Shown piece after piece: positions 35,153 through 43,982 of a DNA stretch of 58,361 nucleotides (position 1 is its first letter; each line of letters starts with the position of its first letter). A program made the translations under genes and the position numbers. Origin of the DNA: Amarolinea aalborgensis (GTDB lineage Bacteria; Chloroflexota; Anaerolineae; SSC4; Amarolineaceae); the NCBI RefSeq assembly GCF_900491745.1, contig NZ_UETR01000020.1, positions 1 through 58,361 of the forward strand, written 5' to 3'. The notes beneath the pieces were generated by a model. That model saw only the letters and a list, made by a program, of their open reading frames with translations. It was not told the origin of the DNA and made no database searches.

Positions 35153-35833
35153 TTATTCAGTATCGGCCAGTTGTTTGTGATGAAACTGATCCAAAGGGCT
35201 AGGAACAATGTATAGCACGGGAACCAGAATAAACAACAGCTTGGCCGCGTTCAGGTTGAGAAACGAAACCAAAAGGGCGACCAGGTAGACAATCGGCGCC
35301 ATCAGTTGACGTCGGTTGACAAACGCAATCAAGTCGCCATCCAATTCGGCTGGCACCAACCGCCGGCGTTCTGTCGCGTAACGCCAGGTCAGGTTGAGAG
35401 ATGCACCAGCGCCAATCAACATCAAGGCATAAAAAACAAGGGCCAGTTGATCGTCGGGGTAGCGAATGATCAGAGCGGCCGCAAACGGCATGGAAGCAAC
35501 AAACATCAGAAAGAGTATGTTCATCCACAGAAGCCAGCGGTCGTGGCGCCTGATATGCAGGAACATATTGTGATGCCCCACCCAGTAGATGCCCAAGACA
35601 GCGAAACTAACGACATGAGCCAGAAACTTCGGTAAGACTTCTGGCACCGCCGAGATCAGGCCGCCGGTGACATGGTCTGGCACCTTGACTTCGAGCACGA
35701 GCAGCGTGATGGCGATCGAGAAAACGCCGTCGCTGAAGGAGCCAATGCGCTCGTTGCCAGGCGCACTGTGATGTTTGGTCACGTGTTTGCGCGGCGCTTC
35801 GTGCTCTGTGTTGTTAATCTGTGTATCGGCCAT
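35153..35833 (-). CDS. TMEM175-family (DUF1211) potassium channel-like membrane protein
   Basis: 226 residues with about six hydrophobic spans. The family signature FSDGVFSIAITLLVLEVKVP opens the first membrane helix, and VGHHNMFLHIRRHDRWLLW follows, as in bacterial TMEM175 proteins, which form tetrameric K+-selective channels with one six-helix repeat per subunit. The N-terminal 30 residues are polar and His-rich. A link with the neighbouring carbohydrate and regulatory genes is not evident. The end of the protein is a short polar tail. Confidence 0.88.
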   Translation of the reverse strand: MADTQINNTEHEAPRKHVTKHHSAPGNERIGSFSDGVFSIAITLLVLEVKVPDHVTGGLISAVPEVLPKFLAHVVSFAVLGIYWVGHHNMFLHIRRHDRWLLWMNILFLMFVASMPFAAALIIRYPDDQLALVFYALMLIGAGASLNLTWRYATERRRLVPAELDGDLIAFVNRRQLMAPIVYLVALLVSFLNLNAAKLLFILVPVLYIVPSPLDQFHHKQLADTE

Positions 35834-35902
35834 CGTCTCTGGTTACTCTCGATCTACCGTACAAGCGCCCTGCTCGTCGCCGCGGCGACGCTAGGCCAGT
35901 CC

Positions 35903-36322
35903 CTAGCCTGGGAACGGCGCCGGATTTGGGTCGTCAACGTACCCCTGTGTAATTTCGACAATGTTGCCTTCTGGGTCGGCCACCCAGACGGTGCGCCAAC
36001 CCGGAATGAAGGCGTCGAAGTCGAAAGGCCCCAACGTAATCCGAGCGGCGTCGCCCATCTCGGCCAGCTTGGCATCCACATCCTCTACCTTGAACGCGAT
36101 GTGGCGCCAGGTTGGAAACCACGGCCCGTCCTTTTCATTGGGGGGCAGGGGTGACGTTTCTTTGGCCTGGAACAGCTCCAAATAGGCGTCGCCCGCCTTC
36201 AGAAAAATGATCTGCGTGTCGCCGACGGGAAGGACGCGCCCGCGCGTAAAGCCAAAGTAGCGGCTGTAGAATCGCTCAATGGCGGCCATGTCTTGACAGG
36301 CAATAGCCATGTGATGGAACAT
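35903..36322 (-). CDS. VOC-family (glyoxalase/dioxygenase fold) protein
   Basis: 139 residues with two beta-alpha-beta-beta-beta modules. It starts MFHHMAIACQDMAAIERFY, with a His metal ligand. The second module begins RHIAFKVEDVDAKLAEM and ends with VWVADPEGNIVEITQ, where Glu is the typical last metal ligand. The fold covers lyases, isomerases and dioxygenases, so the reaction cannot be named. It is the last gene of the 36-48 kb cluster on the minus strand and has a good GGGAG ribosome site. Confidence 0.88.
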   Translation of the reverse strand: MFHHMAIACQDMAAIERFYSRYFGFTRGRVLPVGDTQIIFLKAGDAYLELFQAKETSPLPPNEKDGPWFPTWRHIAFKVEDVDAKLAEMGDAARITLGPFDFDAFIPGWRTVWVADPEGNIVEITQGYVDDPNPAPFPG

Positions 36323-36362
36323 CGTGTTCTCCCTTTTTCACGTGTCTGCGCGCAACGAAGCG

Positions 36363-36932
36363 TTAGCGCGCAGCCAGCATATCAATGATCTGGCGAGCAA
36401 ACAGGTGGCAATGGCCGCCCGTGCGCCCCGTCACCAGATCGCCATCCACCACCACGTCCTGGTCGGTATAGATGGCGCCCATGTTTACCGCATCGCCATG
36501 CAGGTTATTATGCACCACCACGGGTCGCCCACGCACCAGCTCCGGCACAGGCGCCACCAGCCACATGCCGTGACAGATGATGCCCTTGATAATGCTCTTT
36601 TCGGCAAAGGCGCGTTGAATGAAGACCGTGGCCGGCGGCAGCTTGCTGACATCTTCCGTGTAGCGCAAGCGATCCGACACCATGCCGGAAGGCACGATGA
36701 TGGCATCGTAGCTGCGCAGTTCGTCATCGCTCATATTCTCGAAGCTCTCGAAGCAGACAAAGGGCGCTCGGTACTCATGACCGAGGAAGGTGAGCGATGG
36801 CTGGCCCCACAAACGACTGAGAAAATGCAGTTCTATCCCATCTTCAGGAAAACGATGCTCATAATAGAAAATTTCTTTTTCGTAAAAGTCGCCTTCGATC
36901 AAGACGCCGACTTTCTTGCCCTGTAAACCCAT
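36363..36932 (-). CDS. DJ-1/PfpI-family protein
   Basis: 189 residues of the DJ-1/PfpI/ThiJ superfamily. The nucleophile elbow is GIICHGMWLVAPV with Cys120 followed by His, and the family's Glu is probably in the N-terminal EGDFYEKE. Members act as glyoxalase III, deglycase, chaperone or small amide hydratase, so the activity is open. AGAGG before the ATG is clear. A 15-bp hairpin lies immediately upstream of the ribosome site. A second, larger DJ-1-type protein opens the same cluster at 47287-48141. Confidence 0.9.
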   Translation of the reverse strand: MGLQGKKVGVLIEGDFYEKEIFYYEHRFPEDGIELHFLSRLWGQPSLTFLGHEYRAPFVCFESFENMSDDELRSYDAIIVPSGMVSDRLRYTEDVSKLPPATVFIQRAFAEKSIIKGIICHGMWLVAPVPELVRGRPVVVHNNLHGDAVNMGAIYTDQDVVVDGDLVTGRTGGHCHLFARQIIDMLAAR

Positions 36933-36946
36933 GTTTACCTCTTTCT

Positions 36947-36979
36947 AGACTTCCGAAGTCTCTCAGACTTCGGAAGTCT
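36947..36979. other. Back-to-back AGACTTC palindromes forming a 15-bp hairpin
   Basis: The element at 36947-36961 (AGACTTC-C-GAAGTCT) is itself a near-palindrome, and 36965-36979 is its exact reverse complement, with CTC between. It can fold as one 15-bp hairpin or two small ones. It is placed just before the Shine-Dalgarno of the DJ-1 gene. It looks like a REP-type intergenic element. Confidence 0.75.
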
Positions 36980-37002
36980 GACCTTTACACCGCAGCCTGA
37001 CG

Positions 37003-37395
37003 TCAGGCGACTGAACCATCCGGATACTGTGTCATGCCGGCAAAATGGATCATGATCTTGCCATCGCGCAGCACCCAGCTATCAGCGAAACGCATTTCAG
37101 CTTTCTGACCGCCCGCAGTCATCTGGATCGCTTCGACGATCATCAGCGTTTGCGGATTCTCGGTCTCGGCCCAGAACGCGATATCGCTCTCCAGACCCTC
37201 GATGCCCAGGATGCCCTGCATGTGCTCACGCAGCTGCTCTTTGCCCCGATAGTAGAGCGGTGTTTTCATGAAACTGCTGATGAGCAGGCAGTCATCGGTA
37301 TACTGATCGAGCAAGGCGTCAATGTTCTTGTCCAGGATCAGTTGAATATGTTCGCGATACATACGGCCCAGAGCGGTGTCCGGCACGTTCTTCAT
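37003..37395 (-). CDS. NTF2/SnoaL-like protein
   Basis: 130 residues with the NTF2 cone fold: helices LGRMYREHIQLILDKNIDAL, then YTDDCLLISSF and the strands MRFADSWVLRDGKIMIHFAG. The pattern with a Tyr/Asp-rich pocket occurs in SnoaL-like cyclases and isomerases and in catalytically dead binding domains. GGAGG precedes the ATG. It is one of three stand-alone NTF2-like proteins in this cluster, and a further such domain is fused to the 2Fe-2S subunit. Confidence 0.85.
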   Translation of the reverse strand: MKNVPDTALGRMYREHIQLILDKNIDALLDQYTDDCLLISSFMKTPLYYRGKEQLREHMQGILGIEGLESDIAFWAETENPQTLMIVEAIQMTAGGQKAEMRFADSWVLRDGKIMIHFAGMTQYPDGSVA

Positions 37396-37451
37396 AAAAG
37401 GTTACCTCCAAAAATCGTGGCTGACGGCCATACCAATGGCTGGCGCGTTGC

Positions 37452-38975
37452 TCAGGCGCTCAGGATCATGTCGGCCGCTTTTTCGCCGATCAAGAAACAA
37501 GCCGCCACCGTGTTGCCGCTCGTCACTGTGGGCATGACCGAGGCATCGGCCACGCGCAGGCCCTGCACACCGTAGACGCGCAGCGAAGGGTCAACGACGG
37601 CGCGTGCATCGTAGCCAATCTTGCAGGTGCCGGCCGGGTGCCACAGGGTCGAGCTTTGGGCCCGAATGAAAGCCTCCAGGTCAGCGTCCGGGCCAGGCAC
37701 GATCTCGCCGCCGTTCAAGCCGGCAAAGGCCTTCGTGTTGGCGATCTCGCGCGCCAGCTTGACCGCAGCCACCAGCACCTGCACGTCTGCATCTTGCTGC
37801 AGATAGTTGGGGTTGATGGATGGCGCATCGAGCGGATTGGCCGAACGCAGTCGCACCTCACCAATGCTGTACGGCTGCACCAGGATGGGCAGGAAGATGC
37901 TGGCCGGGCCGCCAAAGTTCATCACCGGCGCCAGCGCCTTGGGCACCGCCGGGGTGTAGTTCATCTGCAGATCGGGCGGCGCGGCTTCCATTCCCGCGCG
38001 CGTGCGCACAAACAACACATTGCCGGTCAGCAGGTCGGGCTGAGGCAGATCAACCAGCGATCGAAAAACCACCGGCAGCTGCACGTGATCCTGCAGATTC
38101 TGCCCGACGCCGGGCAGATCAACCAGCACATCCAGGCCAAGCGATTGTAGATGATCGGCCGGGCCGATGCCAGAGAGCAGCAGCAGCTTGGGCGATAGGA
38201 AAGCGCCGGCGCTCAGAATGACCTCGCGTTCCGCTTCCACCTGCACCGTTTGCCCCTGGCTCACATACTCCACGCCGGTGGCGCGCGTGCCGCTGAAGAG
38301 GACGCGCGTCACTTCGGCTTCGGTCCGCACCGTCAGGTTGGGCCGCTTCATGGCAGGCGCCAGGTACGCGGTGGCCGCGCTGGCGCGATTGCCCTGCTCG
38401 TCCACATGGAACTGCAAGTAACCAGCCCCGTTCTCCTGGCGCGCGCCGTTGTTGTCCCAGTTCGGGCCATCATAGCCCAGTTCGGTCGCGCCGACCTGGA
38501 AGGGTTCCGAGCGCATGGCCGGGTCAGGGCAGTCACGAATCTTGAGCGGACCGCCCACGCCGTGGTACTCAGATGCGCCGCCCTCGTAATCCTCGATGCG
38601 TTTGTAATAGGGCAGCACGTCCTCGAAGCTCCAGCCGTCCGCGCCCATCGCGTTCCACTGATCGTAGTTGCGGCGATTGCCACGCACGTACATCATGGCG
38701 TTGATCGAGGTGCCGCCGCCAATCACACGACCCTGGTTGATGATGATTTGGCGCCCGCCCATGCCCTTTTGCGTCTCGGTGGCGAACTTCCAATCATAAT
38801 CGGATCCCCACAGCGGAACAAACCCGCCCAATTCGTGGATGCCAGGATGAGTATCCACGGCGCCAGCTTCCAGGATCAAGACCTTCAGGGCCGGATTGGC
38901 GCTCAGCCGATTGGCAATGACGCACCCGCTCGCCCCAGCGCCTACAATGATATAATCGTATTTTTCTGTTGCCAT
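37452..38975 (-). CDS. GMC-family FAD oxidoreductase (alcohol/choline dehydrogenase-like)
   Basis: 507 residues, typical GMC length. The Rossmann motif YDYIIVGAGASGCVIANRL starts at residue 5, the first GMC signature GRVIGGGTSINAMMYVRG comes near residue 83, and the second lies at SAGAFLSPKLLLLSGIG. The catalytic His is His446 in LWHPAGTCKIG, with a second polar residue in the closing TSGNTVAACFLIGE segment. It should oxidise a primary or secondary alcohol to the carbonyl with FAD. The substrate is unknown. Neighbouring molybdenum hydroxylase and ThDP genes suggest a multi-step oxidation route. AGGAG precedes the ATG. Confidence 0.95.
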   Translation of the reverse strand: MATEKYDYIIVGAGASGCVIANRLSANPALKVLILEAGAVDTHPGIHELGGFVPLWGSDYDWKFATETQKGMGGRQIIINQGRVIGGGTSINAMMYVRGNRRNYDQWNAMGADGWSFEDVLPYYKRIEDYEGGASEYHGVGGPLKIRDCPDPAMRSEPFQVGATELGYDGPNWDNNGARQENGAGYLQFHVDEQGNRASAATAYLAPAMKRPNLTVRTEAEVTRVLFSGTRATGVEYVSQGQTVQVEAEREVILSAGAFLSPKLLLLSGIGPADHLQSLGLDVLVDLPGVGQNLQDHVQLPVVFRSLVDLPQPDLLTGNVLFVRTRAGMEAAPPDLQMNYTPAVPKALAPVMNFGGPASIFLPILVQPYSIGEVRLRSANPLDAPSINPNYLQQDADVQVLVAAVKLAREIANTKAFAGLNGGEIVPGPDADLEAFIRAQSSTLWHPAGTCKIGYDARAVVDPSLRVYGVQGLRVADASVMPTVTSGNTVAACFLIGEKAADMILSA

Positions 38976-39058
38976 GTATCAATAACTCCTTGGAACGGTT
39001 CGCCTGGGCGCCAATCCCGTGACCAGCGCCCAAACAACGGCGACTCGCAGCGGGTGGT

Positions 39059-39478
39059 TCACCCCATCGGCGGGATGATGCCCAACTGCTGCATCAAGCC
39101 CATGGTGTCCTCGCTCACCCAGTCTTCGACGATCTTGCCGCCGACCACGCGCACGACGCTGATGCCCTTGACGCTGACGGCCTTACCCGTGGGCGGAATG
39201 CCAAACAGGTTCTCGGTGTGCGTGCCCTGCATATGCCAGCGCACCGCAGCCTTCTCACCAGAGCCAAACGCATCTTCCACCGTCATGCGCATGTCAGGGA
39301 ATCCCGCGCGGAACGCACCCAGGAAACCCTGCACAGCCGCCCGCGGCGTAACCGGCGTCGGGCTGCTGGGGTGGTACATCACCACGTCGTCAGCAAGAAT
39401 TTCATCAGCGACGCTGGCGTCGCCCTTGCCAAGCAACTCCTCAAAGAAACGGCGACCAATCGTAACGGCATCAGACAT
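39059..39478 (-). CDS. SnoaL-like ester cyclase/NTF2-fold protein
   Basis: 139 residues, close to the SnoaL polyketide-cyclase/ester-cyclase group. Motifs are VTIGRRFFEELLGKGD, a pocket segment DDVVMYHPSSPTPV, FRAGFPDMRMTVEDAF and HMQGTHTENLFGIPPTGK, which is very characteristic of this subfamily. ATG 39478 follows GGAGAAAG and is preferred over an in-frame start seven codons upstream. It stands between the GMC and molybdenum hydroxylase genes. A catalytic role (ring closure or isomerisation) is possible but not shown. Confidence 0.9.
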   Translation of the reverse strand: MSDAVTIGRRFFEELLGKGDASVADEILADDVVMYHPSSPTPVTPRAAVQGFLGAFRAGFPDMRMTVEDAFGSGEKAAVRWHMQGTHTENLFGIPPTGKAVSVKGISVVRVVGGKIVEDWVSEDTMGLMQQLGIIPPMG

Positions 39479-39554
39479 GATACTTTCTCCTTTGATCAAA
39501 TGTAAGAACGTGTGAATCGTTTTCAGTCACGAAATTGGCGAATTACGCTCCGGT

Positions 39555-40418
39555 TCAACCGGCCTGGGCGCGCGCCAACGCGCGCTCGGCCAGGATCGTC
39601 GCTAGGTGAACACGATACTCGCCCGACGCGTACAGATCAGTGCGGCCCTTCAAGCTGGCTACGCCCTGGCTGACCGCCGCTGCGAACGCGGCCGCGCTGG
39701 CTCTCTTGCCTTTGAGCGCGTCTTCGGCTTGATACAAGCGCTGAGGATGCGCCTCGCTGCCGGTAACGCCCAGCCGGCAGCTCACAATCGAGCCGCCTTC
39801 CCGCAGCACCAGGCTGGCGGCCACACCCACGATCGGATAGCCGTTGGCGGGGTTCTTGAACTTCTCGTACGCGCTGCGGTGCCCGATCTTCTGCAGTGGA
39901 ATGTGCACCGCGGTGATCACTTCATCGCTATCGAGAACGGTGCGGAACGAACCGACAAAGAACTGATCGGCCGGAATGTTACGTGGCCCATGCGCGCCCT
40001 GAGTCAAGATAGCCGCATCGAGCGCCAACAGCGCGGCCGGCAAATCCGCGGCTGGATCGCCATAAGCCAGGTTGCCGCCGATGGTCGAAGCGTTGCGCAC
40101 CTGCATGTCGCCGATACTGTCCGCTGCCTCGGCCAGGGCCGTGGCGTGCGCACGAACCTCAGGATGCAGCGCCATATCGGTGCATGTGGTCATGGCCCCA
40201 ATCTGCAGGGTATCGGGGTTGCTGACGGTTGTGATCCCGCGCAAGCCGCGCACCGCACGCAGGTCAATCAGCATTGGCGGCGCTGCATGGCGTAATTTCA
40301 TCTGGGTCAACAAATCATGCCCACCGGCGAGGACCCTGGCGCCGCGGTGCGCCTGCAGTAAGGCGATGACCTCCTCCAGGTTGGAGGGAGCTGCGTAATC
40401 AAAAGAAGCTGGAATCAT
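39555..40418 (-). CDS. Molybdenum hydroxylase FAD-binding (medium, CoxM-type) subunit
   Basis: 287 residues. The FAD-binding PCMH domain has AHRGARVLAGGHDLLTQMK, then VRNASTIGGNLAYGDPAADL, the classical FAD motif of xanthine dehydrogenase/CoxM subunits. The CO-dehydrogenase flavoprotein C-terminal domain follows (KIGHRSAYEKFKNPANGY). It passes electrons from the [2Fe-2S] subunit to an acceptor. ATG 40418 is chosen for AGGAG 9 bases upstream. The gene follows the large Mo subunit gene, while the 2Fe-2S subunit is at 43983-44795. Confidence 0.95.
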   Translation of the reverse strand: MIPASFDYAAPSNLEEVIALLQAHRGARVLAGGHDLLTQMKLRHAAPPMLIDLRAVRGLRGITTVSNPDTLQIGAMTTCTDMALHPEVRAHATALAEAADSIGDMQVRNASTIGGNLAYGDPAADLPAALLALDAAILTQGAHGPRNIPADQFFVGSFRTVLDSDEVITAVHIPLQKIGHRSAYEKFKNPANGYPIVGVAASLVLREGGSIVSCRLGVTGSEAHPQRLYQAEDALKGKRASAAAFAAAVSQGVASLKGRTDLYASGEYRVHLATILAERALARAQAG

Positions 40419-40499
40419 ACGTTTATGCTCCTGCTGCAACGGGTAAGAGTGGGCGTCCGACGCCGTTCTCCCCAGTCTTTAGACCTTGATGCGGAATGC

Positions 40500-43457
40500 T
40501 CATGCCCGTCGCTGACTGCCGGCGGCCTGGGCGTCACGCATCGCACGCCAGACTTTCTCCGGTGTGAACGGCATTTCCAGATGTTGAATCCCCAGGTCGG
40601 CCAGGGCATTGCACACAGCATTGCCCACGGCCGCAGCGGCGCCGACGGTGCCGATCTCGCCGGCGCCCTTGGCGCCCAAATCGGTGTGCGGCGTTGGCGT
40701 CACCATGCTGCCAACCTCGAAGTTCGGCAGCTGCGTTGCGCGCGGCAGCGGGTATTCTGTCAGGTTCGACGTCAACAACTGGCCGTCATTGGTGTACACG
40801 GCCTGCTCAAACAGCGCCTGTCCCAGGCCGTGCGTGATCCCGCCATGCACCTGGCCGTCGAGAACCATGGCGTTGCCCATCGTACCCACGTCATGCACAC
40901 TGAAGAAGCGCGTCACCTCTACCTGACCGGTCTGCTCGTCAATTTCCACCTCGGCCACCTGCGCGCCATAGGGGAAGTTGAAGCCGGGCGGATCAAGGAA
41001 GGTGGTAACCTCCAGGTTCGGATCCATACCTGGCGGCATGTCCCAACCGTACCACAACGCCAGCGCAATTTCCTGCAGCGTCTGCTTCTTCTCCGGGTTG
41101 CCCTTGGGATAGGCCTTGCCGTCCTCGTAGACAACCTCGGCTTCGGGCACCTTGAACATATGCGCGGCCATCTTGATGACCTTGTCTCTGATCTCCTTGG
41201 CTGCCTTCATGGTGGCCGCGCCGCCAACGCTGAAGGAGCGGCTGCCGTAACTGCCCTGCCCGAACGGGGCGCGCTTGGTGTCAGAATGCAGGATTTCGAT
41301 CTGGCTGATGTCAATGCCGAGCACTTCGCCCACGATCTGGGCAAAGGTGGTTTCATGCGCCTGCCCGTGCGGTTTGGAGCCGATGATGACGCTCACCTCG
41401 CCGGTGGGGTGCACCTTGATGTTTGCACTTTCCCAGGTTCCGCCCAACATGCCTTCCTTTGCCATGCGGGACGAGGGGCCGACGCCGCTGACCGCAATGA
41501 AAGGCGCCATGCCAATGCCGTAGCGCTTGCCGCGCTGCCGGGCGTCCTGGCGCCGCGCGGCCGTGTCCGCATAATTGGCCATCGTCAGCACCTTTTCCAG
41601 CGACGTGGGATAGTCGCCCGAATCGTACATCCAGCCCATGCGGTTGTCGAAAGGCAGCTGATCGGCCTGGATGAGATTCTTGCGCCGCACCTCGGCCGGA
41701 TCCATGCCAATTTCCTGGGCAAAGCGGTCAATCAGGCGTTCGATCATGAAAGTCGTCTCTGCGCGGCCTGATCCACGCTGCGCGCCGAGCGAAACGACGT
41801 TGGTGAACACGGCGTACACTTCACAGAACGGATTGGGAATATCGTAGACGCTGGTCACATTGCGCCCAACCATGGCCGTAGCCACGCCCGGGCCAATCGT
41901 GGACGGATAGGCGCCCAGGTTGGCATAGCTGGTGCAGCGCAGCCCTGTGATCTTGCCATCACGCGTGCCGGCCAGCGTGGCGTACATCTTCTGATCGCGG
42001 CCCTGCACCGTGGAGCGCATCAGTCCGCTGCGCGTATCAACCCATTTGATGGGGCGTCCCAGTTCACGCGCCAGGTAGAGCACCAGCGGCATATCCGCGT
42101 AGACATAGCCCTTGGTACCAAAGCTGCCGCCGATCTGCGGCGCAATGACGCGCACCTTGTTGAACGGCACACCCAGAATCATCAGCGCCAACAAAAGACG
42201 ATGATCGTGCGGCGACTGCGTCGAGGCGCGCAGCGTGAATTCGCCGGTCCCCGGATCGTATTCGCCGATCGCGGCGCGTGGTTCAATGGGGCTGTTGATG
42301 GTGCGCTGGTTGCGAATGGAAAGGGAAACCTTGACTTCCGCTTCAGCGATGGCGCGCTCAGCCGCCTCTTTGTTGCCATATGGAATGTAGGCGTTCAGGT
42401 TGTTCGCCACTTCGTCATGCAGTTGCGGTGCGCCCGGTTTCAACGCTTCTTCAGCATCCACCACGACTGGCAATGGGTGGTAGTCCACCTTGATGGCAGA
42501 CAGCGCATCATACGCCTGGTAGCGTGTTTCGGCCACCACAGCCGCCACCGGATCGCCGGTGTAGCGCACACGATCGGTGGCGAGAACATTACCGGCGCCG
42601 GGCACGCCAAAGGGATGGGAGGGGAAATGGCTCTCCACCCCGCCCGGAATCCAGACGCAGGGGAGGGGCATCATCTTGTTCTCGATGTCAGCCCCGGTCA
42701 ACACGCGCACCACGCCGGGCATCTTCAGCGCGGCGCTGGTGTCAATACTCTTGATGCGCGCATGCGCATACTCGCTGCGCAGAATGGCCATATGGAGCAT
42801 GCCGGGCAACGTGAGGTCCGCAGTGAATTTGGCTTCGCCGCGCAGCATCTCCGGATCTTCCTTGCGTTTGAGGCGTGCGCCCAAAGTCTTGCCGGTGCGC
42901 GGCGCGGCCTTTTCGGCGTCGGCCGGCTTGGCTGCCGGCGCATTGGCGCCATTGCTGCCGCCTGTCCTGGCCGGGGCGGTGACGGGCGCGACCGCGGGCG
43001 CGGTTTCCCGCATCGCGGGCATCGGCGCGGGTGTATGTTCCGCGGGGGAGGCCTGCGCGGCAGCGGCTGCTTTCGCCTCTTGCGACCGAATGCCCGACTC
43101 CCAAAGCATAGTAGTGCCCGTCTGAATGATCACCGTGGCATGCTCATCCACCGCGGCAACATTCTCGTAGCCCATCTTGACCGTTTTGCCCAAGGAGATG
43201 GCGTCGCCGGGGCTTAAGTGAACCATGCCGATGACGCGGGTCTGATTCACGCTGGTGCCGTTGGTGCTGTTCAAATCTTCGATCGTGTAACCATCCTCTG
43301 CGCGCGCCAGACGCGCATGGCGACGTGACACTTCGGTATCAATCAGCACAATGTCGTTCGCCAGGTCGCGTCCGATGGTAACCACGTCGTCCTTCAATTC
43401 AAAGACCTTGCCGGCCGCAATGCCTTCTTGCACAACCAGCCGATACGAATCACTCAT
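40500..43457 (-). CDS. FHA domain fused to molybdenum hydroxylase large (molybdopterin-binding) subunit
   Basis: 985 residues. Residues 1-105 are a complete FHA phosphothreonine-binding domain: TIGRDLANDIVLID (Arg30), VSRRHARL (Ser44, His47) and LNSTNGTSVN. An Ala/Pro linker (about 125-190) leads to a full xanthine dehydrogenase/aldehyde oxidase Mo subunit (190-985): LRGEAKFTADL, then GGSFGTKGYVYADM, the active-site loop GAQRGSGRAE at about 559-567, and GAKGAGEIG with catalytic Glu934. The loop resembles the RGAGR form and lacks the Cys of CO-oxidising CoxL, so CO is an unlikely substrate. I know of no usual FHA fusion to this subunit. The FHA may bring the enzyme to a phosphorylated partner. 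A second FHA gene lies 23 bases upstream. Confidence 0.92.
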   Translation of the reverse strand: MSDSYRLVVQEGIAAGKVFELKDDVVTIGRDLANDIVLIDTEVSRRHARLARAEDGYTIEDLNSTNGTSVNQTRVIGMVHLSPGDAISLGKTVKMGYENVAAVDEHATVIIQTGTTMLWESGIRSQEAKAAAAAQASPAEHTPAPMPAMRETAPAVAPVTAPARTGGSNGANAPAAKPADAEKAAPRTGKTLGARLKRKEDPEMLRGEAKFTADLTLPGMLHMAILRSEYAHARIKSIDTSAALKMPGVVRVLTGADIENKMMPLPCVWIPGGVESHFPSHPFGVPGAGNVLATDRVRYTGDPVAAVVAETRYQAYDALSAIKVDYHPLPVVVDAEEALKPGAPQLHDEVANNLNAYIPYGNKEAAERAIAEAEVKVSLSIRNQRTINSPIEPRAAIGEYDPGTGEFTLRASTQSPHDHRLLLALMILGVPFNKVRVIAPQIGGSFGTKGYVYADMPLVLYLARELGRPIKWVDTRSGLMRSTVQGRDQKMYATLAGTRDGKITGLRCTSYANLGAYPSTIGPGVATAMVGRNVTSVYDIPNPFCEVYAVFTNVVSLGAQRGSGRAETTFMIERLIDRFAQEIGMDPAEVRRKNLIQADQLPFDNRMGWMYDSGDYPTSLEKVLTMANYADTAARRQDARQRGKRYGIGMAPFIAVSGVGPSSRMAKEGMLGGTWESANIKVHPTGEVSVIIGSKPHGQAHETTFAQIVGEVLGIDISQIEILHSDTKRAPFGQGSYGSRSFSVGGAATMKAAKEIRDKVIKMAAHMFKVPEAEVVYEDGKAYPKGNPEKKQTLQEIALALWYGWDMPPGMDPNLEVTTFLDPPGFNFPYGAQVAEVEIDEQTGQVEVTRFFSVHDVGTMGNAMVLDGQVHGGITHGLGQALFEQAVYTNDGQLLTSNLTEYPLPRATQLPNFEVGSMVTPTPHTDLGAKGAGEIGTVGAAAAVGNAVCNALADLGIQHLEMPFTPEKVWRAMRDAQAAGSQRRA

Positions 43458-43480
43458 TGTCGTGTATCCCCTTTCGCCCG

Positions 43481-43918
43481 TCAGCTCGATCCCTTACCGC
43501 GCCGAATCTGCCTGGCCATCTTTTGCAAATCCTGGAAATAGGCATCATTGGTGATTTCGGCCACATGAGCTGCTTTCCTGGCCTTATCAATGGCCAGCAG
43601 GGTGACATTGGCCCCATCGGTTGGTTCAAAGCACAAGGTCACGTTTTTGCCCAAGTCAATCAAATCACCTTGTTTCAGAACCACCGGCGCCGTCACTTGA
43701 ACACCATTGACAAAGGTGCGATTTGTGCTGCCCAAATCCTGAATCGTGTACGTATCGTTCGCCTTGGTCACCTGGGCATGCCGACGCGAGACGAGGGGGT
43801 CGGCCACCACAAAATCACAAGCCGGGTCACGCCCAATGATGACTGTGGCCTGTTCAATCTCGAAGCACTCGCCGACCATCTGGCCGCGCTGTACTGATAG
43901 CTGAAATGAACCGGGCAT
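43481..43918 (-). CDS. FHA-domain protein with the shared C-terminal tail
   Basis: 145 residues. The FHA domain (about 1-105) keeps IIGRDPACDFVVAD, VSRRHAQV and LGSTNRTFVNG, so phosphothreonine binding is likely. The remaining part is the module also found on the CNB, CNB-HD and HAMP-GAF proteins: VAEITNDAYFQDLQ then ARQIRRGKG. No other domain is present. The ribosome site is weak. It lies 23 bases upstream of the FHA-tagged Mo subunit gene, and the two FHA domains resemble each other in order and spacing, so the fusion may derive from a duplicate of this gene. Confidence 0.9.
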   Translation of the reverse strand: MPGSFQLSVQRGQMVGECFEIEQATVIIGRDPACDFVVADPLVSRRHAQVTKANDTYTIQDLGSTNRTFVNGVQVTAPVVLKQGDLIDLGKNVTLCFEPTDGANVTLLAIDKARKAAHVAEITNDAYFQDLQKMARQIRRGKGSS

Positions 43919-43982
43919 CGTATCTTTTACCGCCTTCCGTACTGACTGCTCTTCTGCCGCTTGATTCGTTTTCCGGGCAACG

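Noticed and set aside
38250..39515. A 421-codon open frame on the plus strand
   Set aside because: Lies opposite the GMC oxidoreductase and the SnoaL-like gene, both well supported; the translation shows no domain.
40425..41771. A 448-codon open frame on the plus strand
   Set aside because: Antisense of the FHA-Mo subunit gene; low-complexity His/Arg/Gly-rich translation and no ribosome site.
40500..43457. Carbon monoxide dehydrogenase large subunit (coxL)
   Set aside because: The active-site loop is QRGSGR, without the Cys-containing AYRCSFR signature of CO-oxidising enzymes.
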